From positions 204,377 through 268,376 of the forward strand of contig NZ_MOBR01000043.1 of the NCBI RefSeq assembly GCF_003732705.1: a DNA stretch of 64,000 nt, read 5' to 3'. The position numbers and the translations under genes are program-made. Shown here in pieces: positions 36,275 through 44,599 of this stretch; the stretch's first letter is position 1, and every line of letters begins with the position of its first letter. Source of the DNA: Pseudomonas frederiksbergensis. Its GTDB lineage: Bacteria > Pseudomonadota > Gammaproteobacteria > Pseudomonadales > Pseudomonadaceae. The notes beneath the pieces are model-generated. The model was not told the DNA's origin and ran no database searches. It was given only the letters and a program-made list of their open reading frames with translations.

Positions 36275-36793
36275 ATGCGATTACACAAAAAGATTTATCA
36301 AGCGCTCTGCCTGAGCGCCCTGGGACTGGTCTTGCTGGGCTGCTCGGATAAAGCCAGCACGCCTCAGGCCACGGTAAAACAACTGGCGGACTGGTATCTC
36401 AAGAACGGCTTCAAGGAGGGCTATAGCGCTTTGTTCAACATCGACGATGCCAAGCCATTGTTTGACCCGGCCATTATTCGTCTGTTGGGCCAGGCAGAAG
36501 CCGAACGTGACAGGCAAATCAAAGCCCATCCCGAAGACAAGCCTTCTTTTGTCGACAACATGTTCATCACCGGTTTCCAGGATCGGGTTGATCGGTATCG
36601 GATTACCGACACCCATCAGTGGGGGGAGATCGCCCATTCACAACTGGCCTGGAGCACGCTGGGCGACAGCACCTTCAATGACACCAAAGTGCTGCTGCGT
36701 AAAACGCCGGAAGGCTGGCGCATCACCGACATCATCTACGATGAAAATTACCCTGCACACCGGCTGACCGAGGCGCTGAAGATTGATCGATAG
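36275..36793 (+). CDS. unknown lipoprotein, adhesin-linked
   Basis: A 172-residue predicted lipoprotein: basic N-terminus, hydrophobic stretch and lipobox LLGC with Cys23 (LVLLGCSDKAS). The residue after the cysteine is serine, which favours the outer membrane. The mature part is a compact domain ending in a strand pattern (EGWRITDIIYDENYP) typical of small NTF2-like or DUF3828-like folds, but I cannot assign it. AGGTGAGACGAA precedes the start. It probably closes the adhesin operon. Confidence 0.75.
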   Translation: MRLHKKIYQALCLSALGLVLLGCSDKASTPQATVKQLADWYLKNGFKEGYSALFNIDDAKPLFDPAIIRLLGQAEAERDRQIKAHPEDKPSFVDNMFITGFQDRVDRYRITDTHQWGEIAHSQLAWSTLGDSTFNDTKVLLRKTPEGWRITDIIYDENYPAHRLTEALKIDR

Positions 36794-36797
36794 GTCC

Positions 36798-36884
36798 CGT
36801 CGGCGTGAAGATCGCACTCTGGACGCGCTCTGCGCCGCGCTCGATTGCCAGCCAGGCGACCTGCTGGAATATCAGCAAGACTGA
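36798..36884 (+). pseudogene. 3' remnant of an XRE/Cro-C1-type regulator
   Basis: The last 28 codons before the TGA at 36882 read TLDALCAALDCQPGDLLEYQ in their core, the standard C-terminal end of small HTH_26 regulators. No start or helix-turn-helix remains; the frame runs into the end of the lipoprotein gene five bases upstream. It is therefore a truncated leftover, probably of a mobile element or toxin-antitoxin unit. Confidence 0.7.
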
Positions 36885-36919
36885 GCCTTGCTGATGACGC
36901 AGAGCTGTGAAGCAACAGT

Positions 36920-37291
36920 TCAGTCCGAATCAGCGTTGGTCTTACTGATGTCTAGCGTGTCTTTCAAACCGAATACCTCATAAATCAAGGCGAGCCTGAC
37001 TTCATCACTCAGTTCGCCTGATTGCGGTTGTGCTAAAGAGCGCTCCATGCGAGCGACAATTTCACCGTTCAAGCTGCGCCGATTCTCTTTGGCGATGCGT
37101 TTTAATTTGAGACGTAAACCATCAGGCAGTCGAAGAACAAACCTGTCGAGTGCTTTATCCACCACTAACTCCTGGCAACCCTGAGAATGGGGTAGTTTGG
37201 TCTCGGGCAGCGTGGGTTTTATGTAGGATTTTTCCTGCTGGGGCGCTCGAATTTTCTTACGATTGACGCCGCAATCTTCTGATCCGCACAA
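36920..37291 (-). CDS. Arc-family ribbon-helix-helix DNA-binding protein
   Basis: A 123-residue protein with an Arc-type domain at about residues 48-88: RFVLRLPDGLRLKLKRIAKE, then NRRSLNGEIVARMERSL. In such proteins the first strand contacts operator DNA and the protein acts as a dimer or tetramer. The chosen start is a TTG at 37291 with a strong GAGGAG site upstream; no ATG is available before the domain. Arc homologues are common in prophages, and the neighbouring XRE remnant suggests a decayed mobile segment. Its targets are unknown. Confidence 0.72.
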   Translation of the reverse strand: MCGSEDCGVNRKKIRAPQQEKSYIKPTLPETKLPHSQGCQELVVDKALDRFVLRLPDGLRLKLKRIAKENRRSLNGEIVARMERSLAQPQSGELSDEVRLALIYEVFGLKDTLDISKTNADSD

Positions 37292-37431
37292 CCACTCCTC
37301 AGCTAAGTCTTTGCTTCTGCTCGTTAATCCCGGACAATCGCGCCCCTGTTTCGGCCAGGGCGCTGCCTGTCGGGTTTTTCCGACTCGTCCTGACCGGGTA
37401 GCAACTGACCGGAATGCGGAGATCCCACCGG

Positions 37432-38712
37432 ATGAATGATCAGGCCAATAGCGTCGACGAGCGCTATGTAGCGGCGAAACCAGTAGTCATTGAAAGCTGG
37501 AATCGCCAAGACACCACCTGGATGCTGGGCCTGTTTGGCACGGCGATCGGGGCCGGCACGTTGTTTTTGCCGATCAACGCGGGCCTCGGCGGTTTCTGGC
37601 CGCTGATGGTCCTGGCGCTGTTGGCGTTTCCCATGACGTTCTACGCCCACCGTGGCCTGACCCGTTTCGTATTGTCCGGTCGCGAAGGCGCGGACATCAC
37701 TGAAGTGGTGGAAGAACACTTCGGCATCAAGGCCGGTGCGCTGATCACCTTGCTGTACTTCTTCGCGATCTTCCCGATCCTGCTGATCTACAGCGTGGCG
37801 CTGACCAACACCGTGGGCAGTTTCCTCGAACATCAACTGCACATCATGCCGCCGCCACGGGCGATTCTGTCGTTCGTGCTGATCCTCGGTCTGCTGGCGG
37901 TGGTGCGTTGCGGCGAGCAGGTGATCGTCAAGGCCATGAGCCTGATGGTCTACCCGTTTATCGTTGCGCTGCTGTTTTTGGCGGTGTTCCTGGTTCCGCA
38001 TTGGAATGGCGGCATCCTCAGCACCGCGTCCACGCTGCCTGAGCCGTCGGCGTTGCTGCACACGTTGTGGCTGGCGATTCCAGTGATGGTGTTCTCGTTC
38101 AACCACTCGCCGATCATCTCCGCGTTCGCGGTGGACCAGAAGCGTCGCTACGGTGAACACGCCGAAGAGCGCAGCTCGCAGATCCTGTCCCGCGCCCACG
38201 CCTTGATGGTGGTGATGGTGCTGTTCTTCGTCTTCAGCTGCGTGCTGACCCTGTCCCCGGCGCAACTGGCCGAAGCCAAGGCGCAGAACCTGTCGATCCT
38301 GTCGTACCTGGCCAACCACTTCAGCAACCCGACCATCGCCTTCGCCGCACCGTTGATTGCGTTCGTGGCGATTTCCAAGTCGTTCCTGGGCCACTACATC
38401 GGCGCCAGCGAAGGCTTGAAAGGCCTGATCGTGAAGAGCGGCAAGCGCCCGTCGCCTAAAGCGCTGGACCGCATGACCGCTGCGTTCATGCTGGTGGTGT
38501 GCTGGATCGTCGCCACCCTGAACCCGAGCATCCTTGGCATGATCGAAACCCTCGGTGGCCCGATCATCGCGGCGATCCTGTTCCTGATGCCGATGTACGC
38601 CATCCGTAAAGTGCCGGCCATGGCGCGGTATCGTGGTCAGGCCTCCAACGTGTTTGTGACGGCGGTAGGTTTGGTGGCGATTTCGGCGTTGATCTATTCG
38701 CTGACCGCCTGA
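37432..38712 (+). CDS. serine/threonine-type amino-acid:proton symporter (HAAAP/SdaC family)
   Basis: A 426-residue inner-membrane transporter with about eleven hydrophobic segments. The family start WMLGLFGTAIGAGTLFLPIN is clear, and the conserved VFSFNHSPIISAF block lies in the middle. Members import serine or other hydroxy/aromatic amino acids with protons. The ATG at 37432 is chosen over 37414 because GGAG lies ten bases upstream. The last 21 bases of its coding sequence are duplicated 148 bases downstream around a small inverted-repeat element. Confidence 0.88.
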   Translation: MNDQANSVDERYVAAKPVVIESWNRQDTTWMLGLFGTAIGAGTLFLPINAGLGGFWPLMVLALLAFPMTFYAHRGLTRFVLSGREGADITEVVEEHFGIKAGALITLLYFFAIFPILLIYSVALTNTVGSFLEHQLHIMPPPRAILSFVLILGLLAVVRCGEQVIVKAMSLMVYPFIVALLFLAVFLVPHWNGGILSTASTLPEPSALLHTLWLAIPVMVFSFNHSPIISAFAVDQKRRYGEHAEERSSQILSRAHALMVVMVLFFVFSCVLTLSPAQLAEAKAQNLSILSYLANHFSNPTIAFAAPLIAFVAISKSFLGHYIGASEGLKGLIVKSGKRPSPKALDRMTAAFMLVVCWIVATLNPSILGMIETLGGPIIAAILFLMPMYAIRKVPAMARYRGQASNVFVTAVGLVAISALIYSLTA

Positions 38713-38860
38713 TAGCGCCACATGATCGTTCCCACGCTCTGCGTGGGAATGCCTCAAGGGACGCTCCGCGTTCCAGCTGTAGAAAGGGACGCTGAGCGTC
38801 CTGGGCTGCATTCCCACGCAGAGCGTGGGAACGATCTCTATCTATTCGCTGACCGCCTGA
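38692..38860. repeat. 21-base direct repeats flanking an inverted-repeat element
   Basis: The same 21 bases (starting ATCTATTCGCTGACC) occur at 38692-38712, where they encode the end of the transporter, and at 38840-38860. The 127 bases between contain the palindromic element at 38724-38836. The bases just outside both copies differ, so the repeat has defined ends. Confidence 0.85.
38724..38836. repeat. 113-base element with perfect 29-base terminal inverted repeats
   Basis: The ends begin GATCGTTCCCACGCTCTGCG and are perfectly complementary over 29 bases; each arm is itself a small palindrome (CCCACGCTCTGCGTGGG). An inner inverted pair (GGGACGCT / AGCGTCC) lies between. It belongs to the GTTCCCACGC repeat family seen in many Pseudomonas genomes and encodes nothing. 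With the next REP pair it fills most of the 376-base gap before the SulP gene. Confidence 0.85.
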
Positions 38861-38869
38861 CGCATTCCC

Positions 38870-38964
38870 CCTGTAGGAGCGAGGCTTGCCCGCGAAGAAC
38901 GATAATGCGGTTGTTCAGATACACCGCGTTATCGTTCTTCGCCGGCAAGCCTCGCTCCTACGGA
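38870..38964. repeat. REP pair (GTAGGAGCGAGGC type)
   Basis: Inverted arms CTGTAGGAGCGAGGCTTGCC and GGCAAGCCTCGCTCCTACGG with an additional inner stem (GAACGATAA / TTATCGTTC) make a long, nearly perfect hairpin. Confidence 0.85.
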
Positions 38965-39088
38965 AGGGTCGGCGTTTTTTATTGCATGCGCCATGACCCA
39001 GAGCACACGCCGAACCCGATAAACGGCTAACCTAGAGCCTTCATGGACGCGTCGTAGACGGCCTGTCGATTTTCTCTGGAGACGCTTC

Positions 39089-40735
39089 ATGGCCCGTGCG
39101 CTATCCCTTGTCGATACCCCGGGCCGTTGGCGAGACCTGTTGGCCGGGCTGTCGATTGCCGGTTTGCTGTTGCCGGAAGCGGTGGCCTATTCGAGCATCG
39201 CTGCGGTGCCGCCCCAGGCCGGGGTGATTGCGTTGTTTGCCGGGCTGCTGTGCTACGGACTGCTGGGCACCAGCCGCTTTGCGATTGTGTCCGCGACCTC
39301 ATCTTCGGCGGCGGTTCTCGCCGCTGCCACCGCCACGTTGGCCAACGGCGATGCCGGCCTGCGCATGACCCTGGCCATCGGCCTGGTGCTGGTCACCGGC
39401 GGGTTCTTCCTGCTGGCCGGGCTGTTCAAGCTCGGCAGCGTCACTTCCTTTATCGCCAAACCGGTGCTGCGCGGCTTTGCCCTGGGGCTGGCGGCGACCA
39501 TCATCCTCAAGCAGGTCGCGAGTATCGTTGACGTGCACCTGAGCAACGGCAACTTGATCCGTTTCGTCCCGCAATTGCTGGAGCAGTGGCCGCAATGGAA
39601 CCGTGTCGGCCTGTTGGTCGCCGCAGTGGCGTTGCTGGTGTTGTGGGTGTGCGCGCGGTTCCGCCGTGTACCGGGCGGTTTACTGGTGGTGGCGCTGGGC
39701 ATCGCGGCGGGCCAATGGCTGAACTTGCAGGCGTACGGTGTGGACCTGATCGGCGTAATCGACCTGAGCCTTGAAGTGCCCCGGCTACCGGTGTTGCCGT
39801 TCGCCGACTGGTTGCGCCTTGGGGAATTGGCGTTTGCCATGGTGATGATTCTGTATGCCGAGTCTTACGGGTCAATCAGCTCTTTTGCCCTTAAGCACGG
39901 CGACCGCGTGTCGTCGAACCGCGACCTGCTGGCCCTCGGTGCGGCGAATGTGCTGTCCGGCCTGTTCCATGGCATGCCGGCGGGCGCTGGTTATTCCGCG
40001 ACATCGGCGAACGAGGCGGCGGGTGCCAGCTCACGTCTGGCCGGTGGGGTAGCGGCGGCGGTGGTGTTGCTGATTGTTCTGACCGTGTTGCCCTATATCG
40101 CCCTGACGCCCGAACCGGTGCTGGCGGCCATCGTGATCCATGCCTTGGCGCGAGGCTTGAGCCTGCAGCCCTTGGGCCGCTATTTCATCTGGCGCCGCGA
40201 CCGCGTGCTGGTGATCTGCGCGGTGGCGGCGGTGTTGGTGTTGGGGGTACTGGACGGCTTGCTGGTGGCGGTGGCGATCAGCGTGGTGCTGATGTTGAAA
40301 CAGATGTCATCAGCGGATATTCAAGTGCTGGGGCAAATGGGCGGCGGTCATGATTATGTGGATGTGCAACGCCATCCGGATGCCCTGCAAATCCCTGGCG
40401 TGCTGATTGTGCGGCCCAGCGAGGCGCTGTTTTTTGCCAATGTGGAACGGATTCTCGGTGGCGCCCTAAGGCTGGCCCGGCATGCATCGCCGCCCGTGCA
40501 CACGATCATTCTCAGCCTGGAAGAATCGCCGGACCTGGACGGCACCAGCATTGAAGCGCTGGAGGCGTTCTTTTTGCAGGTGCGGGCGGAGGACAAGTTG
40601 TTGATTCTGGCGCGGCTCAAGCATGAGGCCAAAGCGGTGCTGGCGTTGTTGCCGGCGTTGGAGTTGGAGCAGGTGGTCCTGAGTGGGCTAAGTGTCGACG
40701 GTGCGGTCCAACAAGCCCTCAAGCCCAACACCTGA
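39089..40735 (+). CDS. SulP-family inorganic anion transporter with STAS domain
   Basis: A 548-residue inner-membrane protein. The N-terminal half shows the SulP signature early on (LAGLSIAGLLLPEAVAYSSI), then about twelve hydrophobic segments, and a cytoplasmic STAS domain from about residue 410 to the end (SLEESPDLDGTSIEALEAFF). SulP proteins carry sulfate, bicarbonate or dicarboxylates; the substrate is not evident. The start follows a GGAGACGCTTC site. The gene converges on acnB, separated by a REP pair and the acnB terminator. Confidence 0.9.
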   Translation: MARALSLVDTPGRWRDLLAGLSIAGLLLPEAVAYSSIAAVPPQAGVIALFAGLLCYGLLGTSRFAIVSATSSSAAVLAAATATLANGDAGLRMTLAIGLVLVTGGFFLLAGLFKLGSVTSFIAKPVLRGFALGLAATIILKQVASIVDVHLSNGNLIRFVPQLLEQWPQWNRVGLLVAAVALLVLWVCARFRRVPGGLLVVALGIAAGQWLNLQAYGVDLIGVIDLSLEVPRLPVLPFADWLRLGELAFAMVMILYAESYGSISSFALKHGDRVSSNRDLLALGAANVLSGLFHGMPAGAGYSATSANEAAGASSRLAGGVAAAVVLLIVLTVLPYIALTPEPVLAAIVIHALARGLSLQPLGRYFIWRRDRVLVICAVAAVLVLGVLDGLLVAVAISVVLMLKQMSSADIQVLGQMGGGHDYVDVQRHPDALQIPGVLIVRPSEALFFANVERILGGALRLARHASPPVHTIILSLEESPDLDGTSIEALEAFFLQVRAEDKLLILARLKHEAKAVLALLPALELEQVVLSGLSVDGAVQQALKPNT

Positions 40736-40737
40736 CC

Positions 40738-40831
40738 CTGTGGGAGCGAGCTTGCTCGCGATTGCGGTGTATCAGTCAACATTAGTATTGAATGTACTGC
40801 CGCTATCGCGAGCAAGCTCGCTCCCACAGGG
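40738..40831. repeat. REP pair (GTGGGAGCGAGC type)
   Basis: TGTGGGAGCGAGCTTGCTCGC and its complement flank a loop of about 45 bases, three bases after the SulP stop. Confidence 0.85.
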
Positions 40832-40854
40832 GGATTGTGCAGTTCCAGCGGGCA

Positions 40855-40893
40855 TAAAAAAACGCCGCTCCATCTCACGATGGGCGGCGTTTT
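40855..40893 (-). terminator. acnB: rho-independent terminator of acnB
   Basis: On the minus strand the stem AACGCCGCCCATCG / CGATGGAGCGGCGTT-like arms (core ACGCCGC / GCGGCGT) is followed by a run of seven U, 17 bases after the acnB stop. The plus side also has a short T-run, so it may work in both directions. Confidence 0.85.
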
Positions 40894-40909
40894 CTATTGC
40901 GTTGCAGCG

Positions 40910-43519
40910 TTAGGCTTGAATGACCGGAATGTTGGCATTCGCAGCAGCTTCACGGAACTCGGCGATCTGGTCGAAGGACAGGTAGCGGTAGACATCGGCC
41001 GCCATGCTGTCGATCTTGCCAGCGTATTCCATGTACTCCTCGACGGTCGGCAGGCGACCCAGGATGGAAGCAACAGACGCCAACTCAGCCGAAGCCAGGT
41101 AAACGTTCGCGCCGTCACCCAGACGGTTCGGGAAGTTACGGGTCGACGTCGACACCACAGTCGAGTTCGGCTCTACACGTGCCTGGTTACCCATGCACAG
41201 CGAGCAACCCGGCATTTCCATGCGTGCGCCAGCCTTGCCGTAGATGCCGTAGTAGCCTTCTTCGGTCAGTTGGTGAGCGTCCATTTTGGTCGGCGGCGAC
41301 AGCCACAGACGGGTTGGCAGCTGACCCTTGACCTGATCCAGCAGTTTACCGGCAGCGCGGAAGTGACCGATGTTGGTCATGCACGAACCGATGAACACTT
41401 CGTCGATCTTCTCGCCAGCAACGCTGGACAGCAGACGGGCGTCGTCCGGATCGTTTGGCGCGCAGAGCACAGGCTCTTTGATGTCGGCCAGGTCGATTTC
41501 GATGATTTCAGCGTATTCGGCGTCAGCATCGGCCACCATCAGCTCAGGGTTGGCAACCCAGGCTTCCATCGCTTGAGCGCGACGTTCCAGAGTACGTGCA
41601 TCGCCGTAGCCTTCGCCGATCATCCAGCGCAGCAGGGTGATGTTGGAGTTCAGGTACTCGGTGATGGAGTCTTTCGACAGCTTGATGGTGCAACCGGCAG
41701 CCGAACGTTCAGCCGAAGCGTCGGACAGCTCGAAAGCTTGTTCGATGCTCAGGTTGTCCAGGCCTTCGATTTCCAGGATGCGACCGGAGAACGCGTTCTT
41801 CTTGCCTTTCTTCTCAACGGTCAGCAGGCCAGCCTGGATCGCGAAGTAAGGAATGGCGTGAACCAGGTCACGCAGGGTAACGCCCGGTTGCATCTTGCCT
41901 TTGAAGCGCACCAGGATCGATTCCGGCATGTCCAGCGGCATAACGCCGGTGGCTGCGGCAAACGCCACCAGACCGGAACCGGCCGGGAACGAAATGCCCA
42001 TCGGGAAACGGGTGTGGGAGTCACCACCGGTACCGACGGTGTCCGGCAGCAGCATACGGTTCAACCACGAGTGGATGATGCCGTCGCCCGGACGCAGGGA
42101 AACGCCGCCGCGGGTCATGATGAAGTCTGGCAGGGTGTGGTGGGTGGTCACATCGATCGGCTTAGGATAAGCCGCGGTGTGGCAGAAGGACTGCATCACC
42201 AGATCGGTCGAGAAGCCCAGGCACGCCAGGTCTTTCAGTTCGTCACGGGTCATAGGACCGGTGGTGTCCTGGGAACCGACGGTGGTCATCTTCGGTTCGC
42301 AGTAGGTGCCAGGACGAACGCCTTTGCCTTCCGGCAGACCGCAAGCCTTGCCGACCATTTTCTGTGCCAGGGTGAAACCCTTGCCGGTGTCGACAGGTGC
42401 TTCAGGCAGTTTGAACAGATCGGTTGGGCCCAGGCCCAGTTCAGCACGCGCCTTGTCGGTCAGACCGCGACCGATGATCAACGGAATACGGCCGCCGGCA
42501 CGAACTTCGTCCAACAGTACCGGCGTCTTCATTTCGAAGGTGGTCAGGACTTCGTCGGTGCCGTGTTTGCAGACTTTGCCAGCATGTGGGTACAGGTCGA
42601 TCACGTCGCCCATGTTCATGTTGGTGACGTCGAACTCGATTGGCAGTGCGCCAGCATCTTCCATGGTGTTGTAGAAGATTGGAGCGATCTTGCTGCCGAA
42701 GCAGAAACCGCCAGCGCGCTTGTTCGGCACGTAAGGCACGTCGTCGCCGAAGAACCACAGGACCGAGTTGGTTGCCGATTTACGCGACGAACCGGTACCG
42801 ACCACGTCACCGACGTAGGCGATCGGGAAGCCTTGACCGCGCATTTCTTCGATCTGCTTCATCGGGCCGGTCACGCCTTGGGCGTCAGGCACGATGCCTT
42901 CACGGGCCATTTTCAGCATGGCCAGGGCGTGCAGCGGGATGTCCGGGCGGGACCAGGCGTCCGGGGCAGGGGACAGGTCGTCGGTGTTGGTTTCGCCGGT
43001 GACCTTGAACACGCGCAGGCTGATCTTGTCGGCCAGGGTCGGACGATTGCGGAACCACTCGCCGTCAGCCCACGACTGGATCACGCCTTTGGCGTGTTCG
43101 TTGCCGTTCTTGGCTTTTTCCGCGACATCGTGGAACGCATCGAACATCAGCAGGGTGTGCTTGAGTTGAGCGGCAGCGACTGGGGCCAGTTCGGCGCTGT
43201 CGAGCAGGTCAACCAGGGTCACGATGTTGTAGCCGCCCTGCATGGTGCCGAGCAGTTCAACCGCGCGCTTCTTGTCGATCAGAGGGGAAGTGGCTTCGCC
43301 TTTGGCCATGGCAGACAGGAAACCAGCCTTTACATAGGCTGCTTCGTCCACGCCAGGTGGAATGCGATTGGTGATCAGGTCAACGAGGAAAGCTTCTTCG
43401 CCAGCCGGGGGATTCTTCAGCAGCTCGACCAGGCCTGCAGTTTGTTCGGCGTTAAGCGGCTGGGGAACGATACCCAGTGCTGCACGCTCTTCGATATGTT
43501 TGCGGTAGGCTTCAAGCAC
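40910..43519 (-). CDS. acnB: bifunctional aconitate hydratase 2 / 2-methylisocitrate dehydratase AcnB
   Basis: AcnB interconverts citrate and isocitrate in the TCA cycle with a [4Fe-4S] cluster and can also hydrate 2-methylaconitate. From the GTG at 43519 the protein is 869 residues, the normal family length (LEAYRKHIEERAALGIVPQP follows the initiator). The GTG has GAGGG about nine bases upstream, whereas the ATG at 43534 has no ribosome binding site. Cluster ligands are visible as FIGSCMTNIG and PGCSLCMGNQ. The substrate-binding block SATNSVLWFFGDDVPYV is present. It is preceded by an unusually long 482-base leader/intergenic region. Confidence 0.97.
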   Translation of the reverse strand: MLEAYRKHIEERAALGIVPQPLNAEQTAGLVELLKNPPAGEEAFLVDLITNRIPPGVDEAAYVKAGFLSAMAKGEATSPLIDKKRAVELLGTMQGGYNIVTLVDLLDSAELAPVAAAQLKHTLLMFDAFHDVAEKAKNGNEHAKGVIQSWADGEWFRNRPTLADKISLRVFKVTGETNTDDLSPAPDAWSRPDIPLHALAMLKMAREGIVPDAQGVTGPMKQIEEMRGQGFPIAYVGDVVGTGSSRKSATNSVLWFFGDDVPYVPNKRAGGFCFGSKIAPIFYNTMEDAGALPIEFDVTNMNMGDVIDLYPHAGKVCKHGTDEVLTTFEMKTPVLLDEVRAGGRIPLIIGRGLTDKARAELGLGPTDLFKLPEAPVDTGKGFTLAQKMVGKACGLPEGKGVRPGTYCEPKMTTVGSQDTTGPMTRDELKDLACLGFSTDLVMQSFCHTAAYPKPIDVTTHHTLPDFIMTRGGVSLRPGDGIIHSWLNRMLLPDTVGTGGDSHTRFPMGISFPAGSGLVAFAAATGVMPLDMPESILVRFKGKMQPGVTLRDLVHAIPYFAIQAGLLTVEKKGKKNAFSGRILEIEGLDNLSIEQAFELSDASAERSAAGCTIKLSKDSITEYLNSNITLLRWMIGEGYGDARTLERRAQAMEAWVANPELMVADADAEYAEIIEIDLADIKEPVLCAPNDPDDARLLSSVAGEKIDEVFIGSCMTNIGHFRAAGKLLDQVKGQLPTRLWLSPPTKMDAHQLTEEGYYGIYGKAGARMEMPGCSLCMGNQARVEPNSTVVSTSTRNFPNRLGDGANVYLASAELASVASILGRLPTVEEYMEYAGKIDSMAADVYRYLSFDQIAEFREAAANANIPVIQA

Positions 43520-43848
43520 AGTTATTACCCTCATCAGTGGTCCCAAATGGGTGTCCGGGACGCTCGTCGCGAAATGCTCGTACTCATGCGCTGCGTGGCG
43601 TTGTGGGCCACTTAGCCAGAATTACCGGACATTCCTTACAGAAGCTGCTTTCAAAGTTTTACGCCTGCAGAACGGGGAGCTGATGAGGGTTGGCGTAGAG
43701 CTTTTCCCCGCTGGAAAAACCCTTCGCCAACACCGCTCTGAAGGAACGACTGTGCTCGTGACGCTTTGAAAACAGCTTCTAACGGACATTGGCGCCTTAA
43801 AAGGCTGGCTGATTCTACGGCAAAAAAAAATTAAAGGTAAGTGAGGGC

Positions 43849-43911
43849 CTATTGGACTTTGGTGGCGTGCCGCGTTGCTGGGCCAACGCGGCCGGCAACA
43901 AAGTCCAATAG
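43849..43911. other. nested palindrome in the acnB upstream region
   Basis: A 13-base perfect outer stem (CTATTGGACTTTG / CAAAGTCCAATAG) encloses an inner 9-base perfect stem (GCCGCGTTG / CAACGCGGC). Outside this element the 43520-44001 stretch holds a run of nine A at about 43822 and no supported gene. It could be a small RNA, a leader structure or a repeat element. Confidence 0.55.
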
Positions 43912-44001
43912 ACCTTCCGCCCCTTAACTTTGAGGGGTGATCAATGTTAGACAAAGGGCTAACATGCCGACCTGTTCTGCTTTCCCGTGTTTTGCCTACC
44001 T

Positions 44002-44472
44002 ATGCCCAATCAGACCATCAAGACCCCCTGCGTCGGCCTCTGCTCCACCGTTTACGGTGACCTGGTGTGCCGTGGCTGCAAGCGTTTCCACCACGAAGTG
44101 ATCAACTGGAACGGTTACAACGAGGAAGAAAAACGCGCGGTGTGGCTGCGTCTTGAGCAACTGCTGTCCCAGGTGATGGCCAGCAAGCTGGAGATTTTCG
44201 ACCCGCAGCGCCTGCGTTTGCAGCTCGAGCAACGGAAAATCCGCTTTGTGCCGCATCAATCGGAATATTGCTGGGCCTATCAGTTGATCGCTCGCGGGGC
44301 GCGGGTGATCAATAATCTGGAGGCTTACGGGATGGTATTGATGCCAGAGTTTCGCGACTGGAACCTGCCGGAATTGCGCGATGCCATTGATCGGGAGTTT
44401 TTCCTGCTGTCGGAAGCGCATTACCAGCGCTATATCGCACCGGGGTTCCTCAAGGACGCCTTCGGCGGCTGA
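44002..44472 (+). CDS. DUF1289-family protein
   Basis: A 156-residue protein with the DUF1289 cysteine pattern near its start: PCVGLCSTVYGDLVCRGCKR (four cysteines, residues about 9-26, probably binding a metal). A further family-conserved domain of about 110 residues follows. The ATG at 44002 is preferred over the GTG at 43987. The function of the family is unknown; members are widespread in proteobacteria. Confidence 0.85.
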   Translation: MPNQTIKTPCVGLCSTVYGDLVCRGCKRFHHEVINWNGYNEEEKRAVWLRLEQLLSQVMASKLEIFDPQRLRLQLEQRKIRFVPHQSEYCWAYQLIARGARVINNLEAYGMVLMPEFRDWNLPELRDAIDREFFLLSEAHYQRYIAPGFLKDAFGG

Positions 44473-44481
44473 AGCTTAAAA

Positions 44482-44578
44482 GCTTCGCGGGCAAGCCTCG
44501 CTCCTACAGGGTATGTGTCGTACACAACATTTGTGATCAACACGATCCCTGTAGGAGCGAGGCTTGCCCGCGAAGGCG
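44482..44578. repeat. REP pair (GTAGGAGCGAGGC type), inverted order
   Basis: CGCGGGCAAGCCTCGCTCCTACAGG first, then its complement CCTGTAGGAGCGAGGCTTGCC after about 38 bases. It fills the gap between two convergent genes. Confidence 0.85.
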
Positions 44579-44599
44579 TCATTACTGACACAACACCCT

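Noticed and set aside
37324..38817. 497-codon open frame on the minus strand
   Set aside because: Antisense to the amino-acid symporter; composition is His/Gln/Arg-rich as expected for a shadow frame.
40835..43615. 926-codon open frame on the plus strand
   Set aside because: It is exactly antisense to acnB, has no family features, and arises from GC-rich codon use.
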